In this document: positions 6,224 to 12,719 of the stretch, piece by piece
Layout of the letters: each line of letters opens with the position of its first letter
How positions within the stretch are numbered: position 1 is the stretch's first letter
DNA from: Thermoplasmata archaeon
GTDB lineage: Archaea > Thermoplasmatota > Thermoplasmata > Thermoplasmatales > Thermoplasmataceae
Length of the DNA stretch: 12,719 nucleotides
NCBI GenBank assembly: GCA_021799315.1
Contig: JAJZAR010000041.1
Location: 1-12,719, forward strand
Reading direction: 5' to 3'
Program-made: the position numbers and the translations under genes
Notes under the pieces: generated by a model
Database searches by the model: none
Seen by the model: the letters and a program-made list of their open reading frames with translations, nothing else
What the model was told of the DNA's origin: nothing

Positions 6224-7069
6224 TTAAGCTATATTTACAGTTCTCTCTAACTGCTTCAAATTGGATTCGGTGGTGTAAAAATCAAAATTCAATAGACCCT
6301 TTGCCCGATCAATGTTGAGAGATGAGTCAAAGGGCCTTTTAGCAATCATATTATCGGGATTTGGTACTTCTGATATTGCCCCGGGAAGATTGAAGTGCCT
6401 AGAAATAAGCACGCTGAGGTCGTATCTTGATATTCTTTCACCGGCAATGTTAATGAGACCTTTATGGTTCATGGATATCAGATCGATTATGGCTCTGGCG
6501 AGATTAAATGCATGAATGGGAGAGTAGTAACCTGGAAATGTATTTATTTCTCTTCCATTTTTAAGAGAATCATGGACAAATTTAGGGAAATTGTTAGAGT
6601 ATCCATAGACACCTGATGTCCGTATAATCAATGAATGCTCCATGGCATCTGCATAACAGTCTCCCATGAGTTTGGACAGCCCGTAGAAATTCAGTGGGTT
6701 TGGTATGTCACTTTCCCTATAATTTCCCTTCTTTCCATCGAAAACATAATCTGTTGAGATGTGTACCAGTTTTGACCCTGTATGCTGAGATGCATGCACA
6801 ATTTCTCTAACGGCCGTTGCATTCAATCTGTATGCCTTGGCCATGTCTGTTTCGCATTTATCCACATTTGTGAGAGCAACAGTATTGATAATCAGATCGG
6901 GAGAATATTCGTGAATAATAGTTGATAATGCTCCTTCATTGGCATATTCCGCCTTGATCTGTCCCTTATTGTGAGTGACTTCTATGGGGTCTTCTATAAA
7001 CCTGCACAGCTCCCTCCCTGTCTGTCCCTCCGCCCCCAGTACCATGATTCTTTTGCTAATCCTAATCAA
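6224..7069 (-). CDS. rfbD: dTDP-4-dehydrorhamnose reductase (RmlD)
   Basis: NADPH-dependent SDR reductase giving dTDP-L-rhamnose, the last step. The Rossmann motif reads VLGAEGQTG (10-18, TTG numbering), the usual TGANGQLG with changes; STDYVFDG (105-112) and YGLSK (Y129, K133) are the catalytic signatures; INTVALTNVDKCE (61-73) is the family's Ala-Thr-Val-Asp-x-Cys-Glu segment. The start is unclear. A TTG at 7067-7069 overlaps a perfect GGAGGT (7069-7074), so it cannot be spaced properly from it. The ATG at 7043-7045 would cut into the first beta strand and lies 23 nt from the SD. An ATT at 7058-7060 has ideal SD spacing (8 nt) and keeps the strand. The outer limit is given here. The gene's 5' end overlaps the end of rfbA, so translation is probably coupled. 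Confidence 0.92.
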   Translation of the reverse strand: MIRISKRIMVLGAEGQTGRELCRFIEDPIEVTHNKGQIKAEYANEGALSTIIHEYSPDLIINTVALTNVDKCETDMAKAYRLNATAVREIVHASQHTGSKLVHISTDYVFDGKKGNYRESDIPNPLNFYGLSKLMGDCYADAMEHSLIIRTSGVYGYSNNFPKFVHDSLKNGREINTFPGYYSPIHAFNLARAIIDLISMNHKGLINIAGERISRYDLSVLISRHFNLPGAISEVPNPDNMIAKRPFDSSLNIDRAKGLLNFDFYTTESNLKQLERTVNIA

Positions 7070-8126
7070 CCTCCAGTTTAGAATCTCTACCGACTATGAC
7101 TTTAAGTGTTTTGGAACTGTTATTTGATGTTGTTATGCTCGCATTGGGTCCCACTATACTTCCCCGTATATGGTATCTGGAAGAGAAATCTATATTCACG
7201 CCATCCATTATTACAGAATCTGTGATCTCTGCGTTCTTTATGACGCAGTTGGAACCTATGCTCGAAAATGGCCCGATATAGGAGTTGTCAATTGTTGTTC
7301 CCTTGCCTATATAACAGGGACCGAGAATGGAAGAATTTTTTGTTATTTTGAGATCATCAGGAAGGCTCAATCTGCCGGATGCTATACCTGAAAGAGTGGG
7401 AATTAATCCATTTTCAGGCAATTTGTCTAAAACCAATCTATTACATTCGAGAAAATCATCCACTGTCCCCGTATCTTTGAACCAACCCTTTACTATGGAA
7501 AATGAAACGTTATATCCTCTGGTTATCTGATCCTGAAGCGCCTCCGTGATCTCGTATTCACCTCTGGTTGAGGGTTTTAGTCTATCTATGGATTCAAATA
7601 TGGCATTGCTCAGGAAGTAGACACCGGTTATGGCCAGATTGGATTTGGGGATTTCTGGTTTCTCCATCAGGCGTGTGATTCTGTTACCTTGCACTTCTGC
7701 AATACCGAATTGAGAAGGATTGGACACTTCTGTAAGTGCAAGAAGGGTATCGCATTCCTTAAAGCTATGGAACATTTCTGAAATGCCGTTCTGTAAAAAA
7801 TTGTCCCCGAGGTAAACAACGAATTTATCATTACCAACGAAATCTTTGCACATACCTATGGCATGGGCTATGCCCAGTGGTTTTTCCTGATAGGTGTAGG
7901 AAATGTTCACATGCCATTTACTTCCATTTCCATAATAATTTTTGACATCATCTCCACCCACAGAGCCTATGACAATATTTATTTCCTTTATACCAAGATC
8001 AATGAGATTTTCCAGTGCGTATTCGCTAATAGGTTTCCCTGCTATGGGTAGAAGTTGTTTCACATCTGAATATGTTAGAGGTCTGAGCCTTGTGCCATAA
8101 CCGCCGTGAAGGATGATGCCTTTCAT
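7062..8126 (-). CDS. rfbA: Glucose-1-phosphate thymidylyltransferase, long form with left-handed beta-helix (RmlA)
   Basis: Forms dTDP-glucose from glucose-1-phosphate and dTTP, the first step of dTDP-rhamnose synthesis. 354 aa from the ATG at 8124-8126. The nucleotide-binding loop is HGGYGTRLRPLT (7-18) with K23 in VKQLLPIAGKPI; YLGDNF carries the metal-binding Asp; EKPEIPKSN and GVYFLS are sugar-site segments. Residues about 250-354 form hexapeptide-like repeats (ILGPCYIGKGTTI, YIGPFSSIGSNCVI), the left-handed beta-helix seen in archaeal long-form enzymes. An ATG 30 nt upstream (8156) is less likely, because a TATA-like TTATTAAG (minus strand, about 8146-8153) lies about 24 nt before 8126, implying a leaderless mRNA starting there. 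It is the first gene of the operon. Some long forms accept UTP or act as sugar-1-P acetyltransferases, so nucleotide preference is inferred from the linked RmlBCD homologues. Confidence 0.9.
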   Translation of the reverse strand: MKGIILHGGYGTRLRPLTYSDVKQLLPIAGKPISEYALENLIDLGIKEINIVIGSVGGDDVKNYYGNGSKWHVNISYTYQEKPLGIAHAIGMCKDFVGNDKFVVYLGDNFLQNGISEMFHSFKECDTLLALTEVSNPSQFGIAEVQGNRITRLMEKPEIPKSNLAITGVYFLSNAIFESIDRLKPSTRGEYEITEALQDQITRGYNVSFSIVKGWFKDTGTVDDFLECNRLVLDKLPENGLIPTLSGIASGRLSLPDDLKITKNSSILGPCYIGKGTTIDNSYIGPFSSIGSNCVIKNAEITDSVIMDGVNIDFSSRYHIRGSIVGPNASITTSNNSSKTLKVIVGRDSKLEVD

Positions 8127-8144
8127 ATATGGTGATAAATTTTG

Positions 8145-8154
8145 GCTTAATAAC
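8145..8154 (-). promoter_or_regulatory. TATA-like box for the rhamnose operon
   Basis: GTTATTAAG on the minus strand lies about 20-28 nt upstream of the ATG at 8126, the usual archaeal TATA distance for a leaderless transcript. It supports the shorter rfbA start and suggests one promoter for all four genes, since no spacing for internal promoters exists. Confidence 0.45.
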
Positions 8155-8196
8155 ATTGATCCATTGCTGTCTGGAAAATTCGAGATATAGTGTGTT

Positions 8197-8334
8197 CTAG
8201 CTCTTATAGAAATGAAGGCGTCTGATACCTCGATAATACTCTTTGTCTGCTTCTTCTATGGAAAATTTTCTTCCGCCACTGCCTATCCCTCTTCTCTTTA
8301 ATGAATTTTGAGACCTGTCATGTAAAGATTTTCA
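8197..8334 (-). pseudogene. Short coding-like remnant without a start codon
   Basis: Between rfbA and the ribbon-helix-helix gene, one minus-strand frame is open from stops near 8330 to a TAG at 8197-8199 and reads like real protein at its end (GGRKFSIEEADKEYYRGIRRL, then HFYKS). No ATG, GTG or TTG opens it in good context, so it may be the tail of a lost gene. The family is not recognised. The surrounding 8335-8536 shows no convincing gene on either strand. Confidence 0.25.
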
Positions 8335-8536
8335 TTATTTCCAAACATGAAACTCCATGAAGATTTGTTATCTCTGCTTCAATCCTTTTCCAGACTGTCA
8401 AGGATCGTTAAGCAGGCTCATACCATCCGGTTTTCGAATGAGTTTTTACTCTTGTTATCTCATCTGATCAGCTTGCCGGAATCCAGAGGGTGCTCTCGGA
8501 TGATTCTGAAACTTTTTCTCCGGCCGAATCAGAGGG

Positions 8537-8845
8537 CTATTTCTTCCTGATATCTTCTTTTCTGGAGGAGTCTTGCATATTGAATACCGGAGTGGCCACC
8601 CTGGAGTCCACAACTGGTCTGGCTGCGGAGGGACCCTTATGTTGCTCTAAAGCCTTTTCAGCATTTAATGACTCAATATACTGTAATATGAATATGTTGG
8701 TCCTCAGAATATTCTCAATCACCCTGGATTTATTGACTCCGGTTCTGGCACACATTGCCTCCAGTGCCTTATCCAGTTCCATTGTGATGGATATGGACAG
8801 TTTCCTGGTAGATCTGATCCTTTTTCCTGTACTATTTTTAGTCAT
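8537..8845 (-). CDS. Ribbon-helix-helix (CopG/Arc-type) DNA-binding protein
   Basis: A 102-aa small regulator. Residues about 13-50 fit the RHH fold: the strand RKLSISITMEL followed by helix DKALEAMCARTG, the turn VNKS, and the helix RVIENILRTNIF. Such proteins dimerise and insert the paired strand into the major groove. The remaining half is polar and probably disordered. A Lys/Arg-rich leader (residues 3-14) precedes the strand. ATG at 8843-8845; a minus-strand TTTATTTATT at 8866-8875 sits about 25 nt upstream, suggesting a leaderless mRNA. Two perfect palindromes overlap the start and TATA region, and two near-copies lie further upstream, pointing to autorepression. No toxin gene is adjacent: 8335-8536 downstream has no gene, so a toxin-antitoxin role is not supported. 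It may be a plasmid- or virus-derived orphan regulator. Confidence 0.82.
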   Translation of the reverse strand: MTKNSTGKRIRSTRKLSISITMELDKALEAMCARTGVNKSRVIENILRTNIFILQYIESLNAEKALEQHKGPSAARPVVDSRVATPVFNMQDSSRKEDIRKK

Positions 8846-8903
8846 ACCATGGTATTACCATGGTAATAAATAAACACATGCATACCAGGGTAGTACTATG
8901 GTA
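8845..8903. promoter_or_regulatory. Four-site palindromic operator array of the RHH gene
   Basis: TACCATGGTA is present twice without mismatch (8845-8854 and 8856-8865), centres 11 bp apart. A second pair follows with one mismatch each: TACCAGGGTA (8883-8892) and TACTATGGTA (8894-8903), again 11 bp apart. Centre spacing near one helical turn within each pair suits cooperative binding of RHH dimers on one face. The first pair covers the start codon and lies just downstream of the TATA-like box, so binding should block initiation. The second pair lies upstream of the box. Confidence 0.7.
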
Positions 8904-8963
8904 GCAAATTCCCCGGCCAGGAGGTTCTAGGTGCGACCAATGCCTTATCCGAATGCTACCAAG

Positions 8964-9095
8964 TCATCCACGCAGCCTATTTGATCCCAAGTATCTGTAA
9001 GCACATCTCATTTGCGAGTATCTTTTATTGAGGGCCATTCTCCCTGCTGCATCCTTCCCCTTAATTTTCCGCAAGATATGGTACATGCCTTTCAT
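8964..9095 (-). other. Possible small ORF, 43 aa, or decayed gene tail
   Basis: An ATG at 9093-9095 opens MKGMYHILRKIKGKDAAGRM followed by ALNKRYSQMRCAYRYLGSNR and stops at TGA 8964-8966. The frame is also open upstream to about 9150, adding residues such as NTLRNLQGEVLQLSLY. The strongly basic, tyrosine-rich peptide looks coding, but no SD or TATA-like element is obvious and no family is recognised. It could be a transposase or recombinase fragment. The remaining parts of 8904-9155 show nothing else. Confidence 0.3.
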
Positions 9096-9155
9096 ATACA
9101 AAGAAAGTTGTAGAACTTCTCCCTGTAAGTTTCTGAGTGTATTTTCACATGGAGC

Positions 9156-9626
9156 CTATTCGTCAAGAAATCCTGCAGAGTTTTCCTTAAAATTCTTCAG
9201 TACGGTTCTGGAGTCAGAACGTTCTATTTCTTCTATATTCGTTAACTGCTCCAGTATTAAGGCATATTCATCCTTTGATTTGCATATGATCGAAACTACA
9301 AAATCTATATCTCCAAGAAGGAAAGTGAGTGAAGTAACACCTTTTATTTTTCTTATTTTTTCTGCTACTATGTCCACGTATCCGGGACCATATTGTGCTT
9401 TCACAAAGGCAATGATTTGAAATTCGTATCCAAGCCTTTCATAATTAAGAATTAAGCGTTGTCCCTGAATTATTCCAGTATCTTTCATTTTCTTAATTCT
9501 TCTGCTCAGAGCGGACTCTGAAAGTATCCCTGTTTTCTTTCTTAGTTCCGAGAGTGACATATTGGAATTATTGCATAACGCTTTGAGAATCTTTTTATCC
9601 AGATTGTCTGGAAAAAATTTTTGCAT
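9156..9626 (-). CDS. Lrp/AsnC-family transcriptional regulator
   Basis: A 156-aa regulator, the usual length. Residues about 8-55 form the winged HTH: LDKKILKAL, SLSELRKKTG and SALSRRIKKMKDTGIIQGQRL match the Lrp signature (LDxxDxxIL, then the recognition helix ending in GxI). Residues about 65-140 form the RAM ligand-binding domain, with AFVKAQYGPGYVDIVAEKI and the strand VTSLTFLLGDIDFVVSIICKS, whose GDxDF is the family's effector-proximal motif. ATG at 9624-9626 is chosen over an upstream in-frame TTG (9671), because it fits the family N-terminus and length. It diverges from an aminotransferase-permease pair across a 140-bp region with repeated TTTTGCATA elements, one of which overlaps its own start; this suggests autoregulation and control of the neighbour by an amino acid. 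Confidence 0.9.
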   Translation of the reverse strand: MQKFFPDNLDKKILKALCNNSNMSLSELRKKTGILSESALSRRIKKMKDTGIIQGQRLILNYERLGYEFQIIAFVKAQYGPGYVDIVAEKIRKIKGVTSLTFLLGDIDFVVSIICKSKDEYALILEQLTNIEEIERSDSRTVLKNFKENSAGFLDE

Positions 9627-9757
9627 ATATAAGGGATAACGACAATCATGTAGATGATTTTTTGCATACAATCAGTAAATAATGAAATAGTTTTGCATAA
9701 AATACCTTTTTATCTGGACTTTCAAAACATTAATCTACGTCTCAATGCATTTATTCT
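9617..9757. promoter_or_regulatory. Shared regulatory region with phased TTTTGCATA repeats
   Basis: TTTTGCATA occurs at about 9619-9627 (overlapping the Lrp-type gene's start), 9660-9668 and 9691-9699, all in the same orientation. The GC cores at 9623, 9664 and 9695 are 41 and 31 bp apart, close to four and three helical turns. A further ATGCAT lies at 9745-9750. Phased A/T-rich sites are what Lrp octamers usually wrap. CATTAATC near 9728-9735 may act as a weak TATA element for the rightward genes. Confidence 0.45.
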
Positions 9758-9766
9758 TTGAGATAT

Positions 9767-11095
9767 ATGACAGGACAACAGTTGATAAATGTACCAGATG
9801 TGAGAACAGCCGTACCGGGACCAAAGAGCATATCCATTCTGGAGGATCAGAAGAAATACGAAACATCCACAATTGCCTATACTGATTCATTTCCCTTCGC
9901 TGTCAAATCAGCAAAAGGGTCAGTTATTACAGATGTTGATGATAATACATTCATCGACTGGATGACAGGTATAAGCGTACTGAATTTAGGATATGATGAG
10001 GGCATAATTCAGGCAGTAAAGGATCAGATGGAAAAAAGTTGGCACTCATTGGAAATACCCACTGAAGCTCGCATTAGATTCCTGAAGAAATTTTCTGAAT
10101 CCTTCCCGTCTGAGATGAAAAACTACAGAACAATGTTTGGAATCAGCGGGGCAGATGCTGTGGAAACAGCGGTGAATATTGCTCATTCAGTAGGTGGTTC
10201 AAGAAACTCTACAATAACATTTGAAGGTGCCTATCATGGCGTATCGGGAGGCATAGTATCTGCTACCGCAGGTACAAAATATAGACGCACATCCTACAGT
10301 CAGGGATTTAGCGTTGTGAGAGTTCCATATCCCTATCCATTGTGGTACGATAGAGATGTTTCCCATATTCTATCTGATCTACGAAAGATCATGGTGGATC
10401 ATGAGTCGGGATATGAGGTACCTGACTCTCTCCTTGTGGAACCCATTCAGGGTGAGGGGGGATACATTGTACCGCCCGATGGGTTCCTGAGAGCCATACG
10501 TGAATTCTGCGATCAGTATGATCTGTCAATGATTGTGGATGAGGTACAGTCCGGTATGGGCAGAACTGGAAAAATGTGGGCATTTGAACATGAAGGCATT
10601 ATCCCTGACATCGTATGCGCAAGTAAATCTGTCGGCGGAGGCATTCCTATTTCTGCTATATACTACAGAGATGATTATGACAGAAAGCTTCCAAAACCCT
10701 TTCATATGGGCACATATAGAGCAAATCCATTAGGCCTCGCAGCAGGTGCCTATGTTCTCGAAACGGTTCCACGCTATCTCCCTCGAGTTGAGAAAGATGG
10801 AAAGAAACTTGTATCTGCATTCAAAGAGATTGAATCAGAACTGATTCTTGATGTTAGGGGCAAGGGTTTCATGATCGGTGTTGAGCTTGGAAAGAAAGGG
10901 GAACCTCTCTCTTCTGAGCGGATGATGAAGATAAAACACAGTCTGCTGAATCATGGTCTGATGATGCACACTTGTGGACATTTTGGAAATGTTTTCAGAT
11001 ATATGGGTGCACTGAATATACCGGATGAGTTGAACAATAAGGGCATGGGAATTTTTAGAAATGCTTTGAGAACAGAAGGAGCGAATGAGAAATGA
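9767..11095 (+). CDS. Class III PLP-dependent aminotransferase (GABA/ornithine-type family)
   Basis: A 442-aa cytosolic aminotransferase of fold type I. The ATG at 9767 is preferred over a TTG at 9758. Signature segments: FGISGADAVETAVNIA (PLP phosphate region), EGAYHGVSGG, VEPIQGEGGY, VDEVQSGMGRTGKMWAFEH with the PLP-pyridine Asp, and ASKSVGGGIPISA with the Schiff-base K287. Family members use 4-aminobutyrate, ornithine, diaminobutyrate, beta-alanine or related omega-amines, and some archaeal relatives are amino acid racemases, so the substrate is not fixed by sequence. The stop overlaps the ATG of the APC permease by ATGA (11092-11095), so uptake and transamination of one amino acid or amine are likely coupled. 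The divergent Lrp-type gene is the probable regulator. All PLP-contact motifs appear intact. Confidence 0.9.
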   Translation: MTGQQLINVPDVRTAVPGPKSISILEDQKKYETSTIAYTDSFPFAVKSAKGSVITDVDDNTFIDWMTGISVLNLGYDEGIIQAVKDQMEKSWHSLEIPTEARIRFLKKFSESFPSEMKNYRTMFGISGADAVETAVNIAHSVGGSRNSTITFEGAYHGVSGGIVSATAGTKYRRTSYSQGFSVVRVPYPYPLWYDRDVSHILSDLRKIMVDHESGYEVPDSLLVEPIQGEGGYIVPPDGFLRAIREFCDQYDLSMIVDEVQSGMGRTGKMWAFEHEGIIPDIVCASKSVGGGIPISAIYYRDDYDRKLPKPFHMGTYRANPLGLAAGAYVLETVPRYLPRVEKDGKKLVSAFKEIESELILDVRGKGFMIGVELGKKGEPLSSERMMKIKHSLLNHGLMMHTCGHFGNVFRYMGALNIPDELNNKGMGIFRNALRTEGANEK

Positions 11096-12516
11096 AAGCT
11101 AATCTTCATAAAAATGTTGGTGGACTCTGGGCAGGAGTGTTTCAATCAGTAGCTTTCATAGCCCCAGCTGCAGTTGCAGCATCCTTTCTGGATGTGGAAA
11201 CGGGATATGTGGGGGCATCGGCAACCTTTGTTTTTCTCATAGCCATTATAGGTGTCTCCTCGGCAATGTATATGAATTACGTATTTTCCGGAAGGATATC
11301 TCATGCCGGAGGATACTATGCCTATGTAAGAGCAGGTCTTGGACCAAAGTTTGGTATCTTCTCAGGCTGGCTGTACTTCATTAATGTTCTTGGTGCGCTG
11401 AGCGGATTTGCAGTGCTATTCTTTGCTGGTGTTTTGTGGCCACTGATTCCATCTCTCGCTTCAAATCCTTATGGATGGATTCCACTTGCATTTATACCAT
11501 TGAGCATCATTCTCCTTCTTCTGTACAGGGGACTGAAACCGTCTCTTGCATATACAATCATTGGATCAATTATAGAGATATCCTTCCTCATAGGTATATC
11601 TATTGCAATTATTATTGAAGCAGGACCTGCAAATTCAATCATTCCTTTTACACCTCATGGCAACTCTTTTGGAAACATAGGTCTTGCCGCAGTATATTCG
11701 ATTCTTGGGTTCGTCGGGGTTGGTTCTGTAATCACACTATCTGAGGAGCTGAGGCACCCCAAGAAGGTAATAAAGAAGGCTATATTCATCGCAATGGGTA
11801 TAACTGCGGTTGTATACATTCTCGTTTCCTACTCCATGGTCATAGGATGGGGCATTAACAATATGGCTGCATATTCAACGGCTACCAATCCTGGGTTCAC
11901 AGTTGTTGAAGACTTCTTTGGTCCCGTTGTCATGGTCATTTTTATAATAATCACACTGAACAGTTTTATTTCTAATGGAATTGCAGAAGGGAATGCTTTC
12001 AGCAGAGAAGGATTTGCCCTGGCAAGGGACGGCATAGTCTTCCCTAAATCTATGGCTGTCGTTCATCATAAATTTGGGTCCCCACACAAAGTGATTATAG
12101 TTGAATGGATAGTGATTGTGGCTCTAACTCTCGCCGGTGGTCTGATCTTCGGCCCCTTTGTGGGTGCAACAATAATAACTGCAGTAAATGGTGTTGTTCT
12201 GTACATCGTTCATATTCTGGCAAATTTTTCACTACCTGTATACGGCAAGAAGACCATGAAACTGAAGTTGAAGGGGTTGTTACCACTGGCTTTAGCTCCT
12301 CTTCTGGCAACTGTTGTTTATGCTTTTGCAATCTACGGTGAATTTGTACCATTTCCATCGGCTCCAGATAATGTGGGAGCCTTTGCAATTATAGCCTCAG
12401 TGATCATTGGTATAATACTTGTATTCGTGTATGTAGCCAAAAAGTCTGATGCAGATATCAACAGTATAGGCACGGAGAAAGACAGCATTTCAGACATGGC
12501 TCAGGAATCATCCTGA
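11092..12516 (+). CDS. APC-family amino acid permease
   Basis: A 474-aa integral membrane transporter, cytoplasmic N-terminus, with about 12 hydrophobic segments (roughly residues 11-33, 38-63, 86-116, 125-146, 148-173, 192-214, 228-252, 275-299, 335-355, 358-383, 393-413 and 428-452). FSGRISHAGGYYAYVRAGLGPKFGIFSGW (residues 66-94, quoted as FSGRISHAGGYYAY then VRAGLGPKFG) matches the APC TM2-TM3 region, and SEELRHPKKVIKKAI (218-232) is the conserved loop after TM6. The short tail is Ser/Asp-rich. Overlap with the aminotransferase by four bases implies a two-gene operon, so its substrate is probably that enzyme's amino donor. It probably runs as a proton or sodium symporter or an exchanger; this is family knowledge, not visible here. 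Confidence 0.92.
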   Translation: MKANLHKNVGGLWAGVFQSVAFIAPAAVAASFLDVETGYVGASATFVFLIAIIGVSSAMYMNYVFSGRISHAGGYYAYVRAGLGPKFGIFSGWLYFINVLGALSGFAVLFFAGVLWPLIPSLASNPYGWIPLAFIPLSIILLLLYRGLKPSLAYTIIGSIIEISFLIGISIAIIIEAGPANSIIPFTPHGNSFGNIGLAAVYSILGFVGVGSVITLSEELRHPKKVIKKAIFIAMGITAVVYILVSYSMVIGWGINNMAAYSTATNPGFTVVEDFFGPVVMVIFIIITLNSFISNGIAEGNAFSREGFALARDGIVFPKSMAVVHHKFGSPHKVIIVEWIVIVALTLAGGLIFGPFVGATIITAVNGVVLYIVHILANFSLPVYGKKTMKLKLKGLLPLALAPLLATVVYAFAIYGEFVPFPSAPDNVGAFAIIASVIIGIILVFVYVAKKSDADINSIGTEKDSISDMAQESS

Positions 12517-12545
12517 TCCATAGAGGTTAAGATTCAATCTATGGA
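12517..12545 (+). terminator. Hairpin directly after the permease stop codon
   Basis: TCCATAGA (12517-12524) and TCTATGGA (12538-12545) are perfect 8-bp inverted arms around a 13-nt loop, beginning on the base after the TGA stop. No U-tract follows at once, and archaeal terminators normally rely on U-runs, so this may instead be an mRNA 3'-end stabiliser or a protein site. Confidence 0.35.
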
Positions 12546-12611
12546 ACTCAAGCAACATAACCGCCATTTTCAGTTGTCAAAGAGGTTCTCTTACCTTAAT
12601 TCCCCAAATAT

Positions 12612-12697
12612 GTAGGCACATATTTTTATTTATCTTGTCCACCAATGGCTCATACAAGGTTTTGGTGCCACAATCCTTATAATGAATATGTGCCTAC
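12612..12697. repeat. 86-bp inverted-repeat unit with perfect 13-bp ends (MITE-like or long hairpin)
   Basis: GTAGGCACATATT (12612-12624) is exactly inverted at 12685-12697. A second, imperfect arm pair lies inside: TTGTCCACCAA near 12644-12654 against TTGGTGCCACAA near 12662-12673. The whole can fold into one long hairpin with an inner loop around GGCTCATACA. It carries no ORF. No clear target-site duplication is seen, so it could be a MITE, a solo IS end pair, or a structured RNA element. Confidence 0.5.
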
Positions 12698-12719
12698 CGT
12701 AACTACATGAAGAGTTTCA

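Noticed and set aside
8347..8873. Plus-strand ORFs of 67 and 127 aa opposite the RHH gene
   Set aside because: The longer overlaps the RHH gene antisense and the shorter has no domain or start signal.
10389..10733. ORFs of 64 and 66 aa inside the aminotransferase
   Set aside because: Alternative-frame shadows of the strongly supported aminotransferase.
1..12719. CRISPR array, tRNA or rRNA genes
   Set aside because: No regularly spaced repeats and no tRNA T-arm (GGTTCRA) with matching acceptor stem were seen on either strand, despite the CARF-like sensor.

Overview
The window looks like a chromosomal segment of an archaeon, most likely a Thermoplasmata-type euryarchaeon. The reasons are an HFX_2341/DUF6293-family regulator, class III aminotransferase and APC permease genes with archaeal character, A+T-rich TATA-like boxes about 25 bases upstream of several ATGs (which suggests leaderless transcripts), and SD motifs (GGAGGT) mainly at internal operon genes. 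The taxonomic call is inference.

Positions 1-1971 hold an incomplete defence locus read leftward: a small tRNA-guanine-transglycosylase-like (TGT-like) protein, then a CD-NTase-type oligonucleotide cyclase, then the first 32 codons of a third gene cut off by the window edge. A CD-NTase coupled to a TGT-like gene matches the rare type IV CBASS architecture. A CARF-like/winged-HTH regulator (1972-2739) is divergently transcribed from a 126-bp intergenic region that carries three copies of TTATTAAC in the two promoter areas. This suggests that a cyclic-nucleotide-sensing regulator controls a cyclic-nucleotide-producing operon.

Positions 2740-4692 look like an accessory scar. There is a decayed 3' end of an IS200/IS605 (IS1341-type) tnpB element with an omegaRNA-like structured end, then a CBS-HEPN fusion protein with an intact RxxxxH RNase-type motif, then about 490 bp with only fragmentary coding sequence.

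Positions 4693-8126 are a leftward operon for dTDP-L-rhamnose synthesis in the order rfbA-rfbD-rfbC-rfbB, with overlapping or nearly abutting genes and no glycosyltransferase in the window. Positions 8127-9155 are gene-poor. They hold one ribbon-helix-helix regulator with four palindromic operator-like sites at its promoter, plus two short decayed or doubtful reading frames.

Positions 9156-12516 form an amino-acid module: an Lrp/AsnC regulator (minus strand) diverging from a class III PLP aminotransferase and an APC permease that overlap by ATGA. The intergenic region has helically phased TTTTGCATA repeats. The right end (12517-12719) has a hairpin directly after the permease stop and a perfect 13-bp inverted repeat bounding an 86-bp hairpin or MITE-like unit.
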